Shown piece by piece: positions 41,486 to 50,518 of a stretch of 64,000 bases of DNA; the first letter of the stretch is position 1; every line of letters starts with the position of its first letter. The position numbers and the translations under genes are program-made. The stretch spans positions 124,001-188,000 of the forward strand of contig WGNF01000011.1 of the NCBI GenBank assembly GCA_016124615.1, in the 5' to 3' direction. The DNA is from Paracoccaceae bacterium (lineage in GTDB: Bacteria; Pseudomonadota; Alphaproteobacteria; Rhodobacterales; Rhodobacteraceae). The notes under the pieces were generated by a model. It worked only from the letters and a program-made list of their open reading frames with translations. It had not been told where the DNA came from and made no database searches.

Positions 41486-43926
41486 TCGGCAGCCTCCAGC
41501 GTCAGGTCGGCCAGCGGCGCCCAGTCGGCGCGGTCTTCCGGGCGGGCGTGTTCGGCCCACGGGTCTTTTCGGTAGACGGATTGCGAGATCTCGAACCGCT
41601 CGACCAGCGCGCGGCGGGCAGCGAGGTCATCGACCACGGTTGCCTGTACCCAGGGCAGCCCGACCTTGGCGACCCATTTCCACGGCCGGTCCAGATAGCG
41701 GGCGTTCTCGCGATAAAGCTGCACGAAGGCGGTGATGATCTCGATGGTTTCCGGCTCGGTGGTGGCCTTGGCCAGCAATTCGGTGGCCTTCACCTCCATC
41801 CCCGCCGCGCCCGCCACCCCGATCTCGTAACCGGAATCGACGCAGACCACGCCGACGTCCTTGCAGGTCGCCTCGGCGCAATTGCGCGGGCAGCCCGAGA
41901 CGCCAAGCTTAACCTTGTGCGGCGTCCATGCCCCCCAGAGCAGCTTTTCCAGCTTGATGCCAAGCCCGGTGGAATCCTGCGTGCCGAAGCGGCAGAATTC
42001 GGTGCCGACACAAGTTTTCACCGTGCGCAGACCCTTGGAATACGCATGACCCGAAACCATGCCCGCCGCATTCAGATCGGCCCACATCGCGGGCAGGTCT
42101 TCCTTTTTCACGCCCAGCAGATCAATACGCTGGCCACCGGTGACCTTGACCATCGGCACGTTGTACTTGTCCGCCGCGTCGGCGATGGCGCGCAATTCAC
42201 GCGCCGAGGTGACACCGCCCCACATTCGCGGCACCACGGAATAAGTGCCGTCTTTCTGGATGTTGGCGTGGTTGCGTTCATTCACGAAGCGTGACTGCCG
42301 GTCGTCGCGATACTCCAGCGGCCAATCCGCCAGCAGATAAAAGTTCAGTGCTGGGCGGCAGGAGTGGCACCCGCAAGAGGTTTTCCACCCCAGTTCCTGC
42401 ATCACGGCGGGCATGGATTTCAGCGCCTGCGACTTGATCAGGCGGCGCACGTCTTCATGCGTCAGATCGGTGCAGGGGCACATCGGTTTCACCGCAGGCG
42501 CGGCGTAGGCGTCGCCCAAAGTGACGGCCAGCACCTGCTCGACCAGCCCGGTGCAAGACCCGCAAGAACTTGATGCCTTGGTCCTGGCCCGCACGGCCTC
42601 CAGCGTGGTGGCGCCGCCAGCGATCGCCTCGGTGATCTTGCCTTTGCACACGCCGTTGCAGCCGCAAATCTCTGCCTCAGGCGGCAATGCTGCAACGGCC
42701 GCCATAGGGTCCGCCGAGGCGCCCCCCTGATAGGCGGGGCCAAAGATCAGCGTCTCGCGCATCTCTGCGATGTCGGTCTTGTCCTTGATGAGGCCAAAGA
42801 ACCAGTTGCCGTCGGCGGTATCGCCATAGATCACCGCGCCGATCAGGCGGTTATCCTGCAACACCAGCCGTTTGTAGACCCCGCGCGACGGGTCGCGGAA
42901 CACGATTTCCTCGCGCCCCTCGCCCTCGGCGAAATCGCCCGCGGAAAACAGATCGACGCCGGTGACCTTCAGCTTGGTCGAGGTCTGTTGCGGGCGAAAC
43001 GCCGCAGCCTCGGCCGTCAGGGTCTTCGCGGCCACCTTTGCCATGTCGTAAAGCGGCGCCACCAGCCCGAAAAGCTGGCCATCATGCTGCACGCATTCGC
43101 CGACCGCCAGAATGTCAGGATCAGAGGTGATCATCTGGTCGCTGACCACGATGCCCCGCTCGACCTCCAGATGCGCGTCGGTGGCGATGCGGGTTTCAGG
43201 GCGGATGCCCACCGCCATCACCACGATATCGGCGTCATAAACGGTGCCGTCGTCCAGCAGCACCGCCTCGACCTTGCCATTCCCCAGAATGGCCTTGGTC
43301 TGCGCCTTGCAATGCACATGGATGCCGCGCCGTTCGAGGTCTTTTTGCAAAAGATAGCCCGCCGCGGGGTCCAGTTGCCGCTCCATCAGGTGGCCCATCA
43401 GGTGCAGCACGACAACCTCCATCCCGCGCAGACGCTGGCCCGCCGCCGCCTCCAGCCCTAACAGACCGCCGCCGATCACGACGGCTTTGGCGCCGGGTTT
43501 GGCTGAGGCGGCAACCATCGCGTTGGTGTCGTCCAGATCGCGATAGGCCATCACGCCGGGCAGATCGCGCCCGGCGATGGGGATCATGAAGGGCGCCGAT
43601 CCGGTGGCGATCAGCAGCTTGTCATAGGGCGTCTCGCCCTTGGCCGAGACCACCACCTTGCGCGCGCGGTCGATCCTCGTGACGGTTTCGCCAAAGCGGC
43701 AGGTGACGGCGTTCGCGTCATACCATGCCGCGTCATGCGTCACGATATCCTCATAGGTCTTTTCGCCCGAGAGCACCGGCGACAGCATGATGCGGTTGTA
43801 GTTCCCGCGCGGCTCTGCCCCGAACAACGTCACGTCATAGGCGCCCGGCATGTCTTCGAACAGATGTTCCAGCACGCGGCCAGAGGCCATTCCCGCGCCG
43901 ATGACGACAAGTTTCTGGACCATCAT
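41482..43926 (-). CDS. nirB: Nitrite reductase (NADH) large subunit NirB
   Basis: The 814-residue enzyme starts with an FAD/NADH reductase module (KLVVIGAGMASGRVLEHLFE; YDKLLIATGSAPFMIPIAGR), followed by BFD-type 2Fe-2S cysteines (EICGCNGVCKGKI ... SSCGSC) and the sulfite/nitrite reductase siroheme part with KTCVGTEFCRFG and LGVSGCPRNCAEA. It reduces nitrite to ammonium using siroheme made by CysG. Two adjacent ATGs (43926, 43923) are possible starts after GAGGAGG. It overlaps the ATPase gene by 4 bases. Confidence 0.95.
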   Translation of the reverse strand: MMVQKLVVIGAGMASGRVLEHLFEDMPGAYDVTLFGAEPRGNYNRIMLSPVLSGEKTYEDIVTHDAAWYDANAVTCRFGETVTRIDRARKVVVSAKGETPYDKLLIATGSAPFMIPIAGRDLPGVMAYRDLDDTNAMVAASAKPGAKAVVIGGGLLGLEAAAGQRLRGMEVVVLHLMGHLMERQLDPAAGYLLQKDLERRGIHVHCKAQTKAILGNGKVEAVLLDDGTVYDADIVVMAVGIRPETRIATDAHLEVERGIVVSDQMITSDPDILAVGECVQHDGQLFGLVAPLYDMAKVAAKTLTAEAAAFRPQQTSTKLKVTGVDLFSAGDFAEGEGREEIVFRDPSRGVYKRLVLQDNRLIGAVIYGDTADGNWFFGLIKDKTDIAEMRETLIFGPAYQGGASADPMAAVAALPPEAEICGCNGVCKGKITEAIAGGATTLEAVRARTKASSSCGSCTGLVEQVLAVTLGDAYAAPAVKPMCPCTDLTHEDVRRLIKSQALKSMPAVMQELGWKTSCGCHSCRPALNFYLLADWPLEYRDDRQSRFVNERNHANIQKDGTYSVVPRMWGGVTSARELRAIADAADKYNVPMVKVTGGQRIDLLGVKKEDLPAMWADLNAAGMVSGHAYSKGLRTVKTCVGTEFCRFGTQDSTGLGIKLEKLLWGAWTPHKVKLGVSGCPRNCAEATCKDVGVVCVDSGYEIGVAGAAGMEVKATELLAKATTEPETIEIITAFVQLYRENARYLDRPWKWVAKVGLPWVQATVVDDLAARRALVERFEISQSVYRKDPWAEHARPEDRADWAPLADLTLEAAE

Positions 43927-45593
43927 GCGGCCTCCTCTGGTTTGGCGGCGGGTGTGCGGCCGTGTTCGTATTCGGCGAGGAAATCCAGAACCTCGGCGCG
44001 GTAGCGGTAGTAGTCGGCGTGTTCCAGCAGCGCCTTGCGGGTGCGCGGGCGCGGCAGCGTCACGTCCAGCACGCGGCCGATGGTGGCGCGCGGGCCGTTG
44101 GTCATCATCACCACGCGGTCGGCCAGCAGGATCGCCTCGTCCACGTCATGGGTCACGCAGACGGCGGTGACCTTGGTGCGGCTCCACACCTCCATCAGCA
44201 CCTCCTGCAACTCCCACCGGGTCAGGCTGTCGAGCATCCCGAAGGGCTCATCCAGCAGCAAAAGCTTGGGCGAGAGGGCGAAGGCGCGCGCGATGCCCAC
44301 GCGCTGGCGCATCCCGTTCGACATGGTTGCGGCGGTGCGGTCCATCGCGTCGGCAAGCCCGACCCGCTCAAGGTAGTATTCCACCACCTCCTGCCGCTCG
44401 GGCTGGGTGGCCTTGGGATAGACGCGATCCACGCCGATCGCGACATTCTCCTTGGCGGTCAGCCACGGGAACAGGCTGGGCGACTGGAACACCACGGCGC
44501 GTTCGGGGTCGGCGCCTTCGATGTGCATCCCGTCCAGCTTGATCGCGCCTTTCGAGATATCGTTCAGCCCCGCCGTCATCGTCAGAACCGTCGATTTACC
44601 GCAGCCGGAATGGCCGATCAGGCTGACGAACTCGCCTTTCTTCAGCGTCAGTTCAAAGTCCTCGACCACGGTCAACGGGCCCTTGGGCGTCGCGTAGATC
44701 TTGTGCAACTGGGAATAGTGCAGATAGCGGTCGTCGGTGGCGCTGGCCGCCGCCTGCGCATAGGCACGCGGCATCGCATGCAGCGGCGTGACCTTGGGCA
44801 GCACGCGGGTTTCGGCCACTTTCGCGGCGATGCCCACATCCATCAGGTATTTCGTGATATCCCCCCGGAGCCGCTTGAAGCCCGCATCCGAGTTGATGCC
44901 GGACCGATCACGCGGACGCGGCAGCGCAACCGTGAAGGCTGCGCCAAGCGTACCGTCGGGGTTCAGCGGCACAATGCGGTCGGCCAGCAGGATCGCCTCG
45001 TCCACGTCGTTGGTGATCAGCACGACGGTTTTGCGGTCGGCCTCCCAGATCGCCTCGATCTCGTCTTGCAGGCTGGCGCGGGTCAGTGCGTCCAGCGCCG
45101 ACAGGGGTTCGTCCAGCAGCAGCAGTTCGGGGTTCATCGCCAGCGCGCGGGCGACCGAAACGCGCTGGCGCATCCCGCCCGACAGTTCCGCCGGGCGACG
45201 GTCGGCGGCAGGGGCAAGGCCGACCATTGCGATGTATTTCGTCACCAGCGCGCGGCGATCCGCACGGGGAAGCTGGCGATGCACTGCGTCGACGGCCAGT
45301 TGGATATTCCCCGCCACCGTCAGCCACGGCATCAGCGAATAGGACTGGAACACCAGCCCGCGTTCCGGCCCCGGCCCGGTGATCGGCGCACCGCGATAGG
45401 AGATGGTGCCGGTGTCAGGGGTTTCCAGCCCGGCGATCAGGTTGATCAGCGTCGTCTTGCCGGTTCCCGAAAATCCGAGGATCGCCAGAAATTCGCCCTC
45501 GGCGACCGACAGCGTAACGTCGCGCAACACCTGGCGGCGCGCGGCGCCTTCGCCGAAGCTTTTGCAGACATTGGTGAATTCAAGAATACCCAT
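43923..45593 (-). CDS. Nitrate ABC transporter ATPase with two fused nucleotide-binding domains
   Basis: The 556-residue protein carries two full ATPase domains. The first (about 1-250) has [24 protein letters not shown] and LLLLDEPLSALD. The second (about 300-535) has GHSGCGKST, MSNGMRQRVGIARAF and LLLLDEPFGMLD. The second signature reads SNGMRQ instead of SGGMRQ, a variant often seen in NrtC/NrtD-type proteins. Cyanobacteria use separate NrtC and NrtD proteins, so this is a NrtD-NrtD-like fusion. ATG 45593 opens five bases after the nrtB stop; the longer upstream frame overlaps nrtB. Confidence 0.88.
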   Translation of the reverse strand: MGILEFTNVCKSFGEGAARRQVLRDVTLSVAEGEFLAILGFSGTGKTTLINLIAGLETPDTGTISYRGAPITGPGPERGLVFQSYSLMPWLTVAGNIQLAVDAVHRQLPRADRRALVTKYIAMVGLAPAADRRPAELSGGMRQRVSVARALAMNPELLLLDEPLSALDALTRASLQDEIEAIWEADRKTVVLITNDVDEAILLADRIVPLNPDGTLGAAFTVALPRPRDRSGINSDAGFKRLRGDITKYLMDVGIAAKVAETRVLPKVTPLHAMPRAYAQAAASATDDRYLHYSQLHKIYATPKGPLTVVEDFELTLKKGEFVSLIGHSGCGKSTVLTMTAGLNDISKGAIKLDGMHIEGADPERAVVFQSPSLFPWLTAKENVAIGVDRVYPKATQPERQEVVEYYLERVGLADAMDRTAATMSNGMRQRVGIARAFALSPKLLLLDEPFGMLDSLTRWELQEVLMEVWSRTKVTAVCVTHDVDEAILLADRVVMMTNGPRATIGRVLDVTLPRPRTRKALLEHADYYRYRAEVLDFLAEYEHGRTPAAKPEEAA

Positions 45594-45598
45594 GACGC

Positions 45599-46681
45599 TT
45601 ACCGATGCGCAGAGAAGGTGAAAAGCTGCTGCAGCGCGAACATCATCCGGTCGAGCAGAAAGCCGATGATGCCGATGGTCAGCACGGCGACCATGATCCG
45701 GGCGAGGCTGTCGGACGATCCGTTCTGGAACTCGTCCCAGACGAATTTGCCAAGACCGGGGTTCTGCGCCAGCATCTCTGCCGCGATCAGCACCATCCAG
45801 CCCACGCCGAGGCTGAGCCGCATCCCGGTGAAGATCAGCGGCAGCGCCGAGGGCAGCACCAGCTTGGTGATCCGCGTCCATGTGCCCAACTTCAGCACGC
45901 GCCCCACGTTCACCAGATCGCGGTCGATGGACGCGACGCCAAGCGCCGTGTTGATCAGCGTCGGCCACAGCGAGCAGAGCGTGACGGTGATCGCCGAGAT
46001 CAGGAAGGATTTGCTGAAATACCCGTCGTTCGTGGCATAGGCCGCCGACACTACCATCGTGACAATCGGCAGCCACGCGAGGGGTGAGACCGGCTTGAAG
46101 ATTTGCACCAGCGGGTTGATCGCGGCATTGGCGGTGGGCGACAGCCCCGAGACGATGCCCAGCGGGATCGCCACCATCGTGCCCAGCAGGAACCCGAAGA
46201 ACACGGTTTTGATCGAGGTCCAGATTTGCTGGTAATAGGTCGGTGCGCCGGTGAAATCGTGGTGTTTCACCCGGTCTGCCTGACCATCCGCCACCAGTTG
46301 GGCATTGCGCACGGCCTGACGCGCATAGAAATCGGCGGCCTGCTGGTCTGTCGCCACCGCCTCGGCGTTCAGCGCAACCGCCTGCTGCCAGACCTGCACC
46401 GGCCCCGGAACGGTGCCCAGCGAGGTTTGCACCTGCGGGGCCAGCACGCCCCAAAGCAGCAGGAACCCGCAGATCGCCAGCAGCGGAATGCCCAGCAGGC
46501 GGAAAATCTCCTTGGCTTGCGCGCGGGGGGTATCGCCTACGATGACGCGCAGGATCGGCGCGACCCAGGGCAGCCCCACGACCTTGAACCAGGTGTCCAG
46601 TATGTTGATGTGCGTGAAGGTCCGTTCGCGTCGGGATGGGCTGGCGGCGACTTTCAGGGTGGGGGTGTCGATTGCGGTCAT
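45599..46681 (-). CDS. nrtB: Nitrate ABC transporter permease NrtB
   Basis: The 360-residue membrane protein has an N-terminal helix (LLGIPLLAICGFLLLWGVLA), a periplasmic insert of about 80 residues, and a BPD_transp_1 core with the EAA-like loop (DLVNVGRVLKLGTWTRITKL then VLPSALPLIFTGMRLSLGVG). It imports nitrate or nitrite with NrtA and the fused ATPase. The N-terminus has a long cytoplasmic lead (MTAIDTPTLKVAASPSRRER). Confidence 0.9.
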   Translation of the reverse strand: MTAIDTPTLKVAASPSRRERTFTHINILDTWFKVVGLPWVAPILRVIVGDTPRAQAKEIFRLLGIPLLAICGFLLLWGVLAPQVQTSLGTVPGPVQVWQQAVALNAEAVATDQQAADFYARQAVRNAQLVADGQADRVKHHDFTGAPTYYQQIWTSIKTVFFGFLLGTMVAIPLGIVSGLSPTANAAINPLVQIFKPVSPLAWLPIVTMVVSAAYATNDGYFSKSFLISAITVTLCSLWPTLINTALGVASIDRDLVNVGRVLKLGTWTRITKLVLPSALPLIFTGMRLSLGVGWMVLIAAEMLAQNPGLGKFVWDEFQNGSSDSLARIMVAVLTIGIIGFLLDRMMFALQQLFTFSAHR

Positions 46682-46742
46682 TGTGATATTCCTGAACTGG
46701 CGCGAAATGCGCGGCCCGCCCCGCCGGGACAGGCCGCCGGGG

Positions 46743-48104
46743 TCAATTCGTGACCTTGCCGTCCGCGACGGTCTGCTGGTCTTTCAGCCCGATCTTCAGG
46801 CTGTCGATATAGGCGTTGGGGGTTTTGCCGTCGTAGGACACGCCGTCGATGAAATCGGAGGTCGCGGGCTTGTAGCCGTCACTGTTCCAAGGGAAATCAG
46901 CGGCTTTGGCCTTGCCTTCATCCACCAGCATCTTGGCGGCCTGCAGGTAGATCGAGGGCTTGTAGACCGCCTTCGCCTCATCCGCGTACCAAGCATCGTC
47001 ATGGCCCTGCGGGATCTGGCCCCAGCGGCGCATCTGGGTCAGATACCAGACCGCATCCGAGTAGAACGGGTAGGTCGCGTCATAGCGGAAGAACACGTTG
47101 AAATCGGGCAGAGCGCGTTTGTCACCCTTTTCATACTCGAAGGTGCCGGTCATCGAGTTGGCGATCACGCTTGCATCGGCGCCGACATATTGCGGTTCGC
47201 TGAGGATCTTGACCGCCTCGGCGCGGTTCTTGCCGTTGTCCTCGTCCAGCCAGATCGCCGCGCGGATCAGCGCCTTGGTCAGCGCCAGCGTGGTGTTGGG
47301 GTATTTCCGGGCGAACTCCGCCGTGACGCCGAACACCTTTTCGGGATTGTTCTTCCAGATCTCATACGACGTCACGACCGGCACGCCGATGCCCTTGGCC
47401 ACGGCGGCCTCGTTCCACGGCTCGCCGACGCAATAGCCGTAGATCGTGCCCGCCTCCAACGTGGACGGCATCTGCGGCGGCGGCGTCACCGACAGCAGCA
47501 CATCGGCGCCGATCTGGCCCGAGGTGTCGGCGGGGCCGTAATAGCCCGGCATCAGACCGCCAGCCGCCAGCCAATAGCGCAGTTGGTAATTGTGCGACGA
47601 AACCGGGAACACCATGCCCATGTTGAACGGCTTGCCATCGGCATGGTAGCTGGCGACGACCGGCTTCAACGCCTCGGCGCCGATCGGATGCACCGGCCTG
47701 CCATCGGCGCCCATCTTCACGTTGGGCTTCATCGCAGCCCAGATCGCGTTCGACACGGTGATCGCGTTGCCGTTCAGATCCATCGCAAAGGGGGTGACGA
47801 TATGCGCCTTGGTGCCATAACCGATGGTGGCCGCCAGCGGCTGCCCCGCCAGCATATGCGCGCCGTCCAACTCACCCGAGATCACGCGGTCCAGCAGCAC
47901 TTTCCAGTTCGCCTGCGGTTCCAGCGTGACGTAAAGCCCCTCATCCTCGAAGAAATGCTTTTCCTTGGCGATGGCCAGCGGCGCCATGTCGGTCAGCTTG
48001 ATGAAGCCAAGCGTCAGGGTGTCCTTCTCGACATCCAGCATCTTCGCAAGGCTTGGGCCTGCCATCAGCGTGGCAACGGTCAGAAGGGTGGTGAACAGTT
48101 TCAT
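46743..48104 (-). CDS. nrtA: Nitrate-binding protein NrtA
   Basis: The 453-residue protein begins with a signal peptide ([20 protein letters not shown]) and has the NrtA fold: [59 protein letters not shown]. It captures nitrate in the periplasm. ATG 48104 (second of two adjacent ATGs) has AAGGA 7 bases upstream. The 240-base leader before it contains ANTAR-type hairpins and a terminator, so expression is probably controlled by NasT. Confidence 0.92.
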   Translation of the reverse strand: MKLFTTLLTVATLMAGPSLAKMLDVEKDTLTLGFIKLTDMAPLAIAKEKHFFEDEGLYVTLEPQANWKVLLDRVISGELDGAHMLAGQPLAATIGYGTKAHIVTPFAMDLNGNAITVSNAIWAAMKPNVKMGADGRPVHPIGAEALKPVVASYHADGKPFNMGMVFPVSSHNYQLRYWLAAGGLMPGYYGPADTSGQIGADVLLSVTPPPQMPSTLEAGTIYGYCVGEPWNEAAVAKGIGVPVVTSYEIWKNNPEKVFGVTAEFARKYPNTTLALTKALIRAAIWLDEDNGKNRAEAVKILSEPQYVGADASVIANSMTGTFEYEKGDKRALPDFNVFFRYDATYPFYSDAVWYLTQMRRWGQIPQGHDDAWYADEAKAVYKPSIYLQAAKMLVDEGKAKAADFPWNSDGYKPATSDFIDGVSYDGKTPNAYIDSLKIGLKDQQTVADGKVTN

Positions 48105-48144
48105 CATTCGATCCTTGGCGGAGGCGAACATCGCCGTGAAAACG

Positions 48145-48195
48145 AAAAAAGCCGTCGACACACGCCGCGGAAGATGCGGCGGGTCGAGCGGCTTT
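48145..48195 (-). terminator. Leader terminator (attenuator) before nrtA
   Basis: On the minus strand AAAGCCG-CTCGAC-CCGCCGC pairs with a downstream complement through GTCGACGGC and ends in six Ts. It sits 40 bases before nrtA, inside the operon leader, so it must be read through for nrt, nir and nas expression. This is the layout of NasR/NasT antitermination. Confidence 0.85.
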
Positions 48196-48225
48196 GCTCT
48201 GGTCCCAGTCAGTTCGGGAAGCGGT

Positions 48226-48241
48226 GGAGCGTCGTTGCTCC
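48226..48241 (-). promoter_or_regulatory. ANTAR-type hairpin 2 (hexaloop) in the nrtA leader
   Basis: On the minus strand GGAGC-AACGAC-GCTCC forms a perfect 5-base-pair stem with a six-base loop. The loop has A at position 1 and G at position 4, the signature recognised by ANTAR domains. It lies 31 bases before the terminator stem. Confidence 0.75.
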
Positions 48242-48273
48242 CTTGAGTTCAGCGTCAGCCGAGCGCCTTTTGC

Positions 48274-48293
48274 GGTCAATCGCCTTGCTGACC
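48274..48293 (-). promoter_or_regulatory. ANTAR-type hairpin 1 (hexaloop) in the nrtA leader
   Basis: On the minus strand GGTCAGC-AAGGCG-ATTGACC forms a stem with one wobble and one mismatched closing pair around a six-base loop, again with A1 and G4. It is 33 bases from hairpin 2. Two such hairpins before a terminator are the known ANTAR RNA target. Confidence 0.7.
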
Positions 48294-48340
48294 GTCAGGG
48301 GAGCCCGTGCCGCATCGCAGCAAGAACGCCCAAAAAAGCA

Positions 48341-49507
48341 TCATTCCCGCAGGTCCGGGTCGAAGATGCGACCATCGAAAAAACGGTTGCCTGGAAGAAT
48401 CGGCGCGGCGCCTGTAGCGGGGGCGACCGTCCCGCCCTCGATCCGGTCCGAGCTTGGCGGCAGCTCGCCACCGATCGGGCCAAGGTTGCGGCGATAGAGG
48501 TCGGATCGGAAGACCGCCCGCGCCGCCGCCACCGCCGGCCCCCGGTCAAGCCCCAGCCGCGCCGAAAGGCGAGTGCCGATCCACGCCGCCTGACTGCGCC
48601 AAGGAAAGGCGGCAAGACCGGCGTGAAATTCAAGAAACTGCGGCACATGAACCTCGGCGCCGGTGGCCGAAATGACCAGATCGCCCCCAAGCGCGCGTTC
48701 CAGCACCTCGGCCGAGACATCGAGATAGCCGGGCCGGGCGAGAATTTCCGAGGCCGTCATGCGGTTCGCCGGGTTGGCAAGCCATCGCCCTGCCCGCCAG
48801 ACCGCCCGCATCAGGCGGCCAACGGTTTCCGGTTCTGACTCCGCCCAGTCGTGGCGCGCGGCAAGCACCTTCTCGGGTGCAAACGACCAGATCGCGGCGC
48901 CGGGCAGCAGCAACTCTCCGGCGCCGGTTTCGACCGCGATCGAGCCCCAGGGCTCGCCGACACAAAAGGCGTCAATCTCTCCCGTCGCCAGAGCCTCGGC
49001 CATGCGCGGTGGCGGGATGGTGCGCACGCTCAAACCCTGCGGGGCCTGAAAGCCAAGCGCGCCAAGCCAGTAGTACAGCAATTCCGCATGCATCGAAAAC
49101 GGGAATGGCACGCCGATACGCAACTCGCCGCCGCGCACGGCGATCAGTGCACGCCCGGCGGCGGCGGCATCGGTGAAATCGAACGGATGGCCCGCCTCCC
49201 GCATCCGTTGCGCCAGCGCCGCGGACACGCCGACCACCGTGCCGTTCACCGACAGCACCTGCAACGCGTCGATCCGCCCCGCCGTACCGCCCAACCCCAG
49301 CGCCACGGCAACCGGCACCGGTGCCAGCATCTGCGCAGCCGCCACCTGCCCGAAGCTCAGCATGTCACGCAGCATCGACCACGAGGCGGCGCGCTGCAGA
49401 TCAAGGGTCAGGCGTTCCTCTTCGGCGAACCCCAGTTCCTGCGCCACGATCAGGGGGGCCGCATCGACCAGCGGCACAAACCCCACAGAGAGCGCCCGAC
49501 CATTCAT
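48341..49507 (-). CDS. nasS: Nitrate/nitrite sensor NasS
   Basis: The 388-residue protein is an NrtA homologue without a signal peptide (MNGRALSVGFVPLVDAAPLI; VAAAQMLAPVPVAVALGLGG; IDAFCVGEPWGSIAVETGAG), so it stays in the cytoplasm. NasS binds NasT without nitrate and releases it when nitrate binds. It overlaps nasT by 4 bases and lies just before the leader with the ANTAR hairpins. Confidence 0.93.
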   Translation of the reverse strand: MNGRALSVGFVPLVDAAPLIVAQELGFAEEERLTLDLQRAASWSMLRDMLSFGQVAAAQMLAPVPVAVALGLGGTAGRIDALQVLSVNGTVVGVSAALAQRMREAGHPFDFTDAAAAGRALIAVRGGELRIGVPFPFSMHAELLYYWLGALGFQAPQGLSVRTIPPPRMAEALATGEIDAFCVGEPWGSIAVETGAGELLLPGAAIWSFAPEKVLAARHDWAESEPETVGRLMRAVWRAGRWLANPANRMTASEILARPGYLDVSAEVLERALGGDLVISATGAEVHVPQFLEFHAGLAAFPWRSQAAWIGTRLSARLGLDRGPAVAAARAVFRSDLYRRNLGPIGGELPPSSDRIEGGTVAPATGAAPILPGNRFFDGRIFDPDLRE

Positions 49508-50088
49508 TTGAGCAACGCCATCGCGGTGACAAGCGCCAGCGCGACGTCCGAAATCTTGCGGCCCTGATCCATCGCGGTCTTGCGCAGCAGAGCATAGGCC
49601 GCGTCCTCGTCGATCCCGCGCGCCCGCATCAGCAGGCCTTTGGCCCGGTCGATGACCTTGCGCTCCTCCAGCGCGGCCTTGGTCGCGGCCAGCTCGGATC
49701 GCATGCGGTGGAACAGATGAAACCGCGCGATGGCGGCGTCGAGGATCGGCTTGATCCGGTCGGCGCGCAGCCCGTCCACGACATAGGCTGACACGCCCGC
49801 CTCGATCGCCGCTTGCGTCAACCCTTCGTCGGAACGGTCAACGAACATTGCAACCGGCCGTTCCATCGGGCCCGAGGCCAGCGCCAGTTCCTCCAGCACA
49901 TCGCGCGACGGGCTGGCAATGTCGATCAGCACAAGATCGGGGCGCCGTTCCGCAATACGCCGGGCCAGGCTCGTCTCTTCCGTGATGACGAAGATCTCAT
50001 GGTCACCCGCCTCGCGCAGGCTGTCGACGATCAGCATGGCGCGATCGCGATCCTTCTCGACCACGACGATGGACAGAGTCTGCGTCAT
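49504..50088 (-). CDS. nasT: ANTAR antiterminator NasT
   Basis: The 194-residue protein has a receiver-like N-terminal part (LSIVVVEKDRDRAMLIVDSL; PDLVLIDIASPSRDVLEELA) and a C-terminal ANTAR domain (KAALEERKVIDRAKGLLMRA then RGIDEDAAYALLRKTAMDQG). It binds two-hairpin RNA and stops formation of the leader terminator. ATG 50088 has GAGG 8 bases upstream; the longer frame to 50172 is less likely. It is the first gene of the assimilation block. Confidence 0.93.
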   Translation of the reverse strand: MTQTLSIVVVEKDRDRAMLIVDSLREAGDHEIFVITEETSLARRIAERRPDLVLIDIASPSRDVLEELALASGPMERPVAMFVDRSDEGLTQAAIEAGVSAYVVDGLRADRIKPILDAAIARFHLFHRMRSELAATKAALEERKVIDRAKGLLMRARGIDEDAAYALLRKTAMDQGRKISDVALALVTAMALLK

Positions 50089-50518
50089 CGTTCCAACCTC
50101 GCTCATCGGCATGCTGGATGGGGCGAGACAGGGTGCGCGGCAAGATCGCGCGGTCAACTTGGTGGGCAGCACCGATCAGGGCGACCAAAGCGATGACAAA
50201 TTAGGCGATACGTCCATTTTTCGACCTGTTCCTGCAGTGGCATTGATATGTCGATGAAAGCGACACGGACTGGCTGGGCGCAGACCTCAAGGTCTCCCGG
50301 CGCGACACCGACCAGCGACACGGGCATATTTGGGGGGCATCGGCCAAATCCGTCACTGAAAGTGCGACCGAGTGGTGGGGATCACCAAGTCATGACCGCC
50401 CGCACCGCTATCCCCGCCGAGCCAAGCGCTCCCTGCGTCGTACACTCGCAGCGGAATCTCACCTTGGTTTCCCCGCAGCTCACCCCCCCGACATCAGAGC
50501 GCGCCTTGCCGTTTCAAG
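50089..50518. other. Gene-free control region upstream of nasT
   Basis: About 430 bases between nasT and the convergent end of the flavocytochrome gene. It should hold the nasTS promoter. No perfect -24/-12 sigma-54 site or long palindrome was found by eye. Open frames on the plus strand have no ribosome site and are antisense shadows. Confidence 0.5.
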
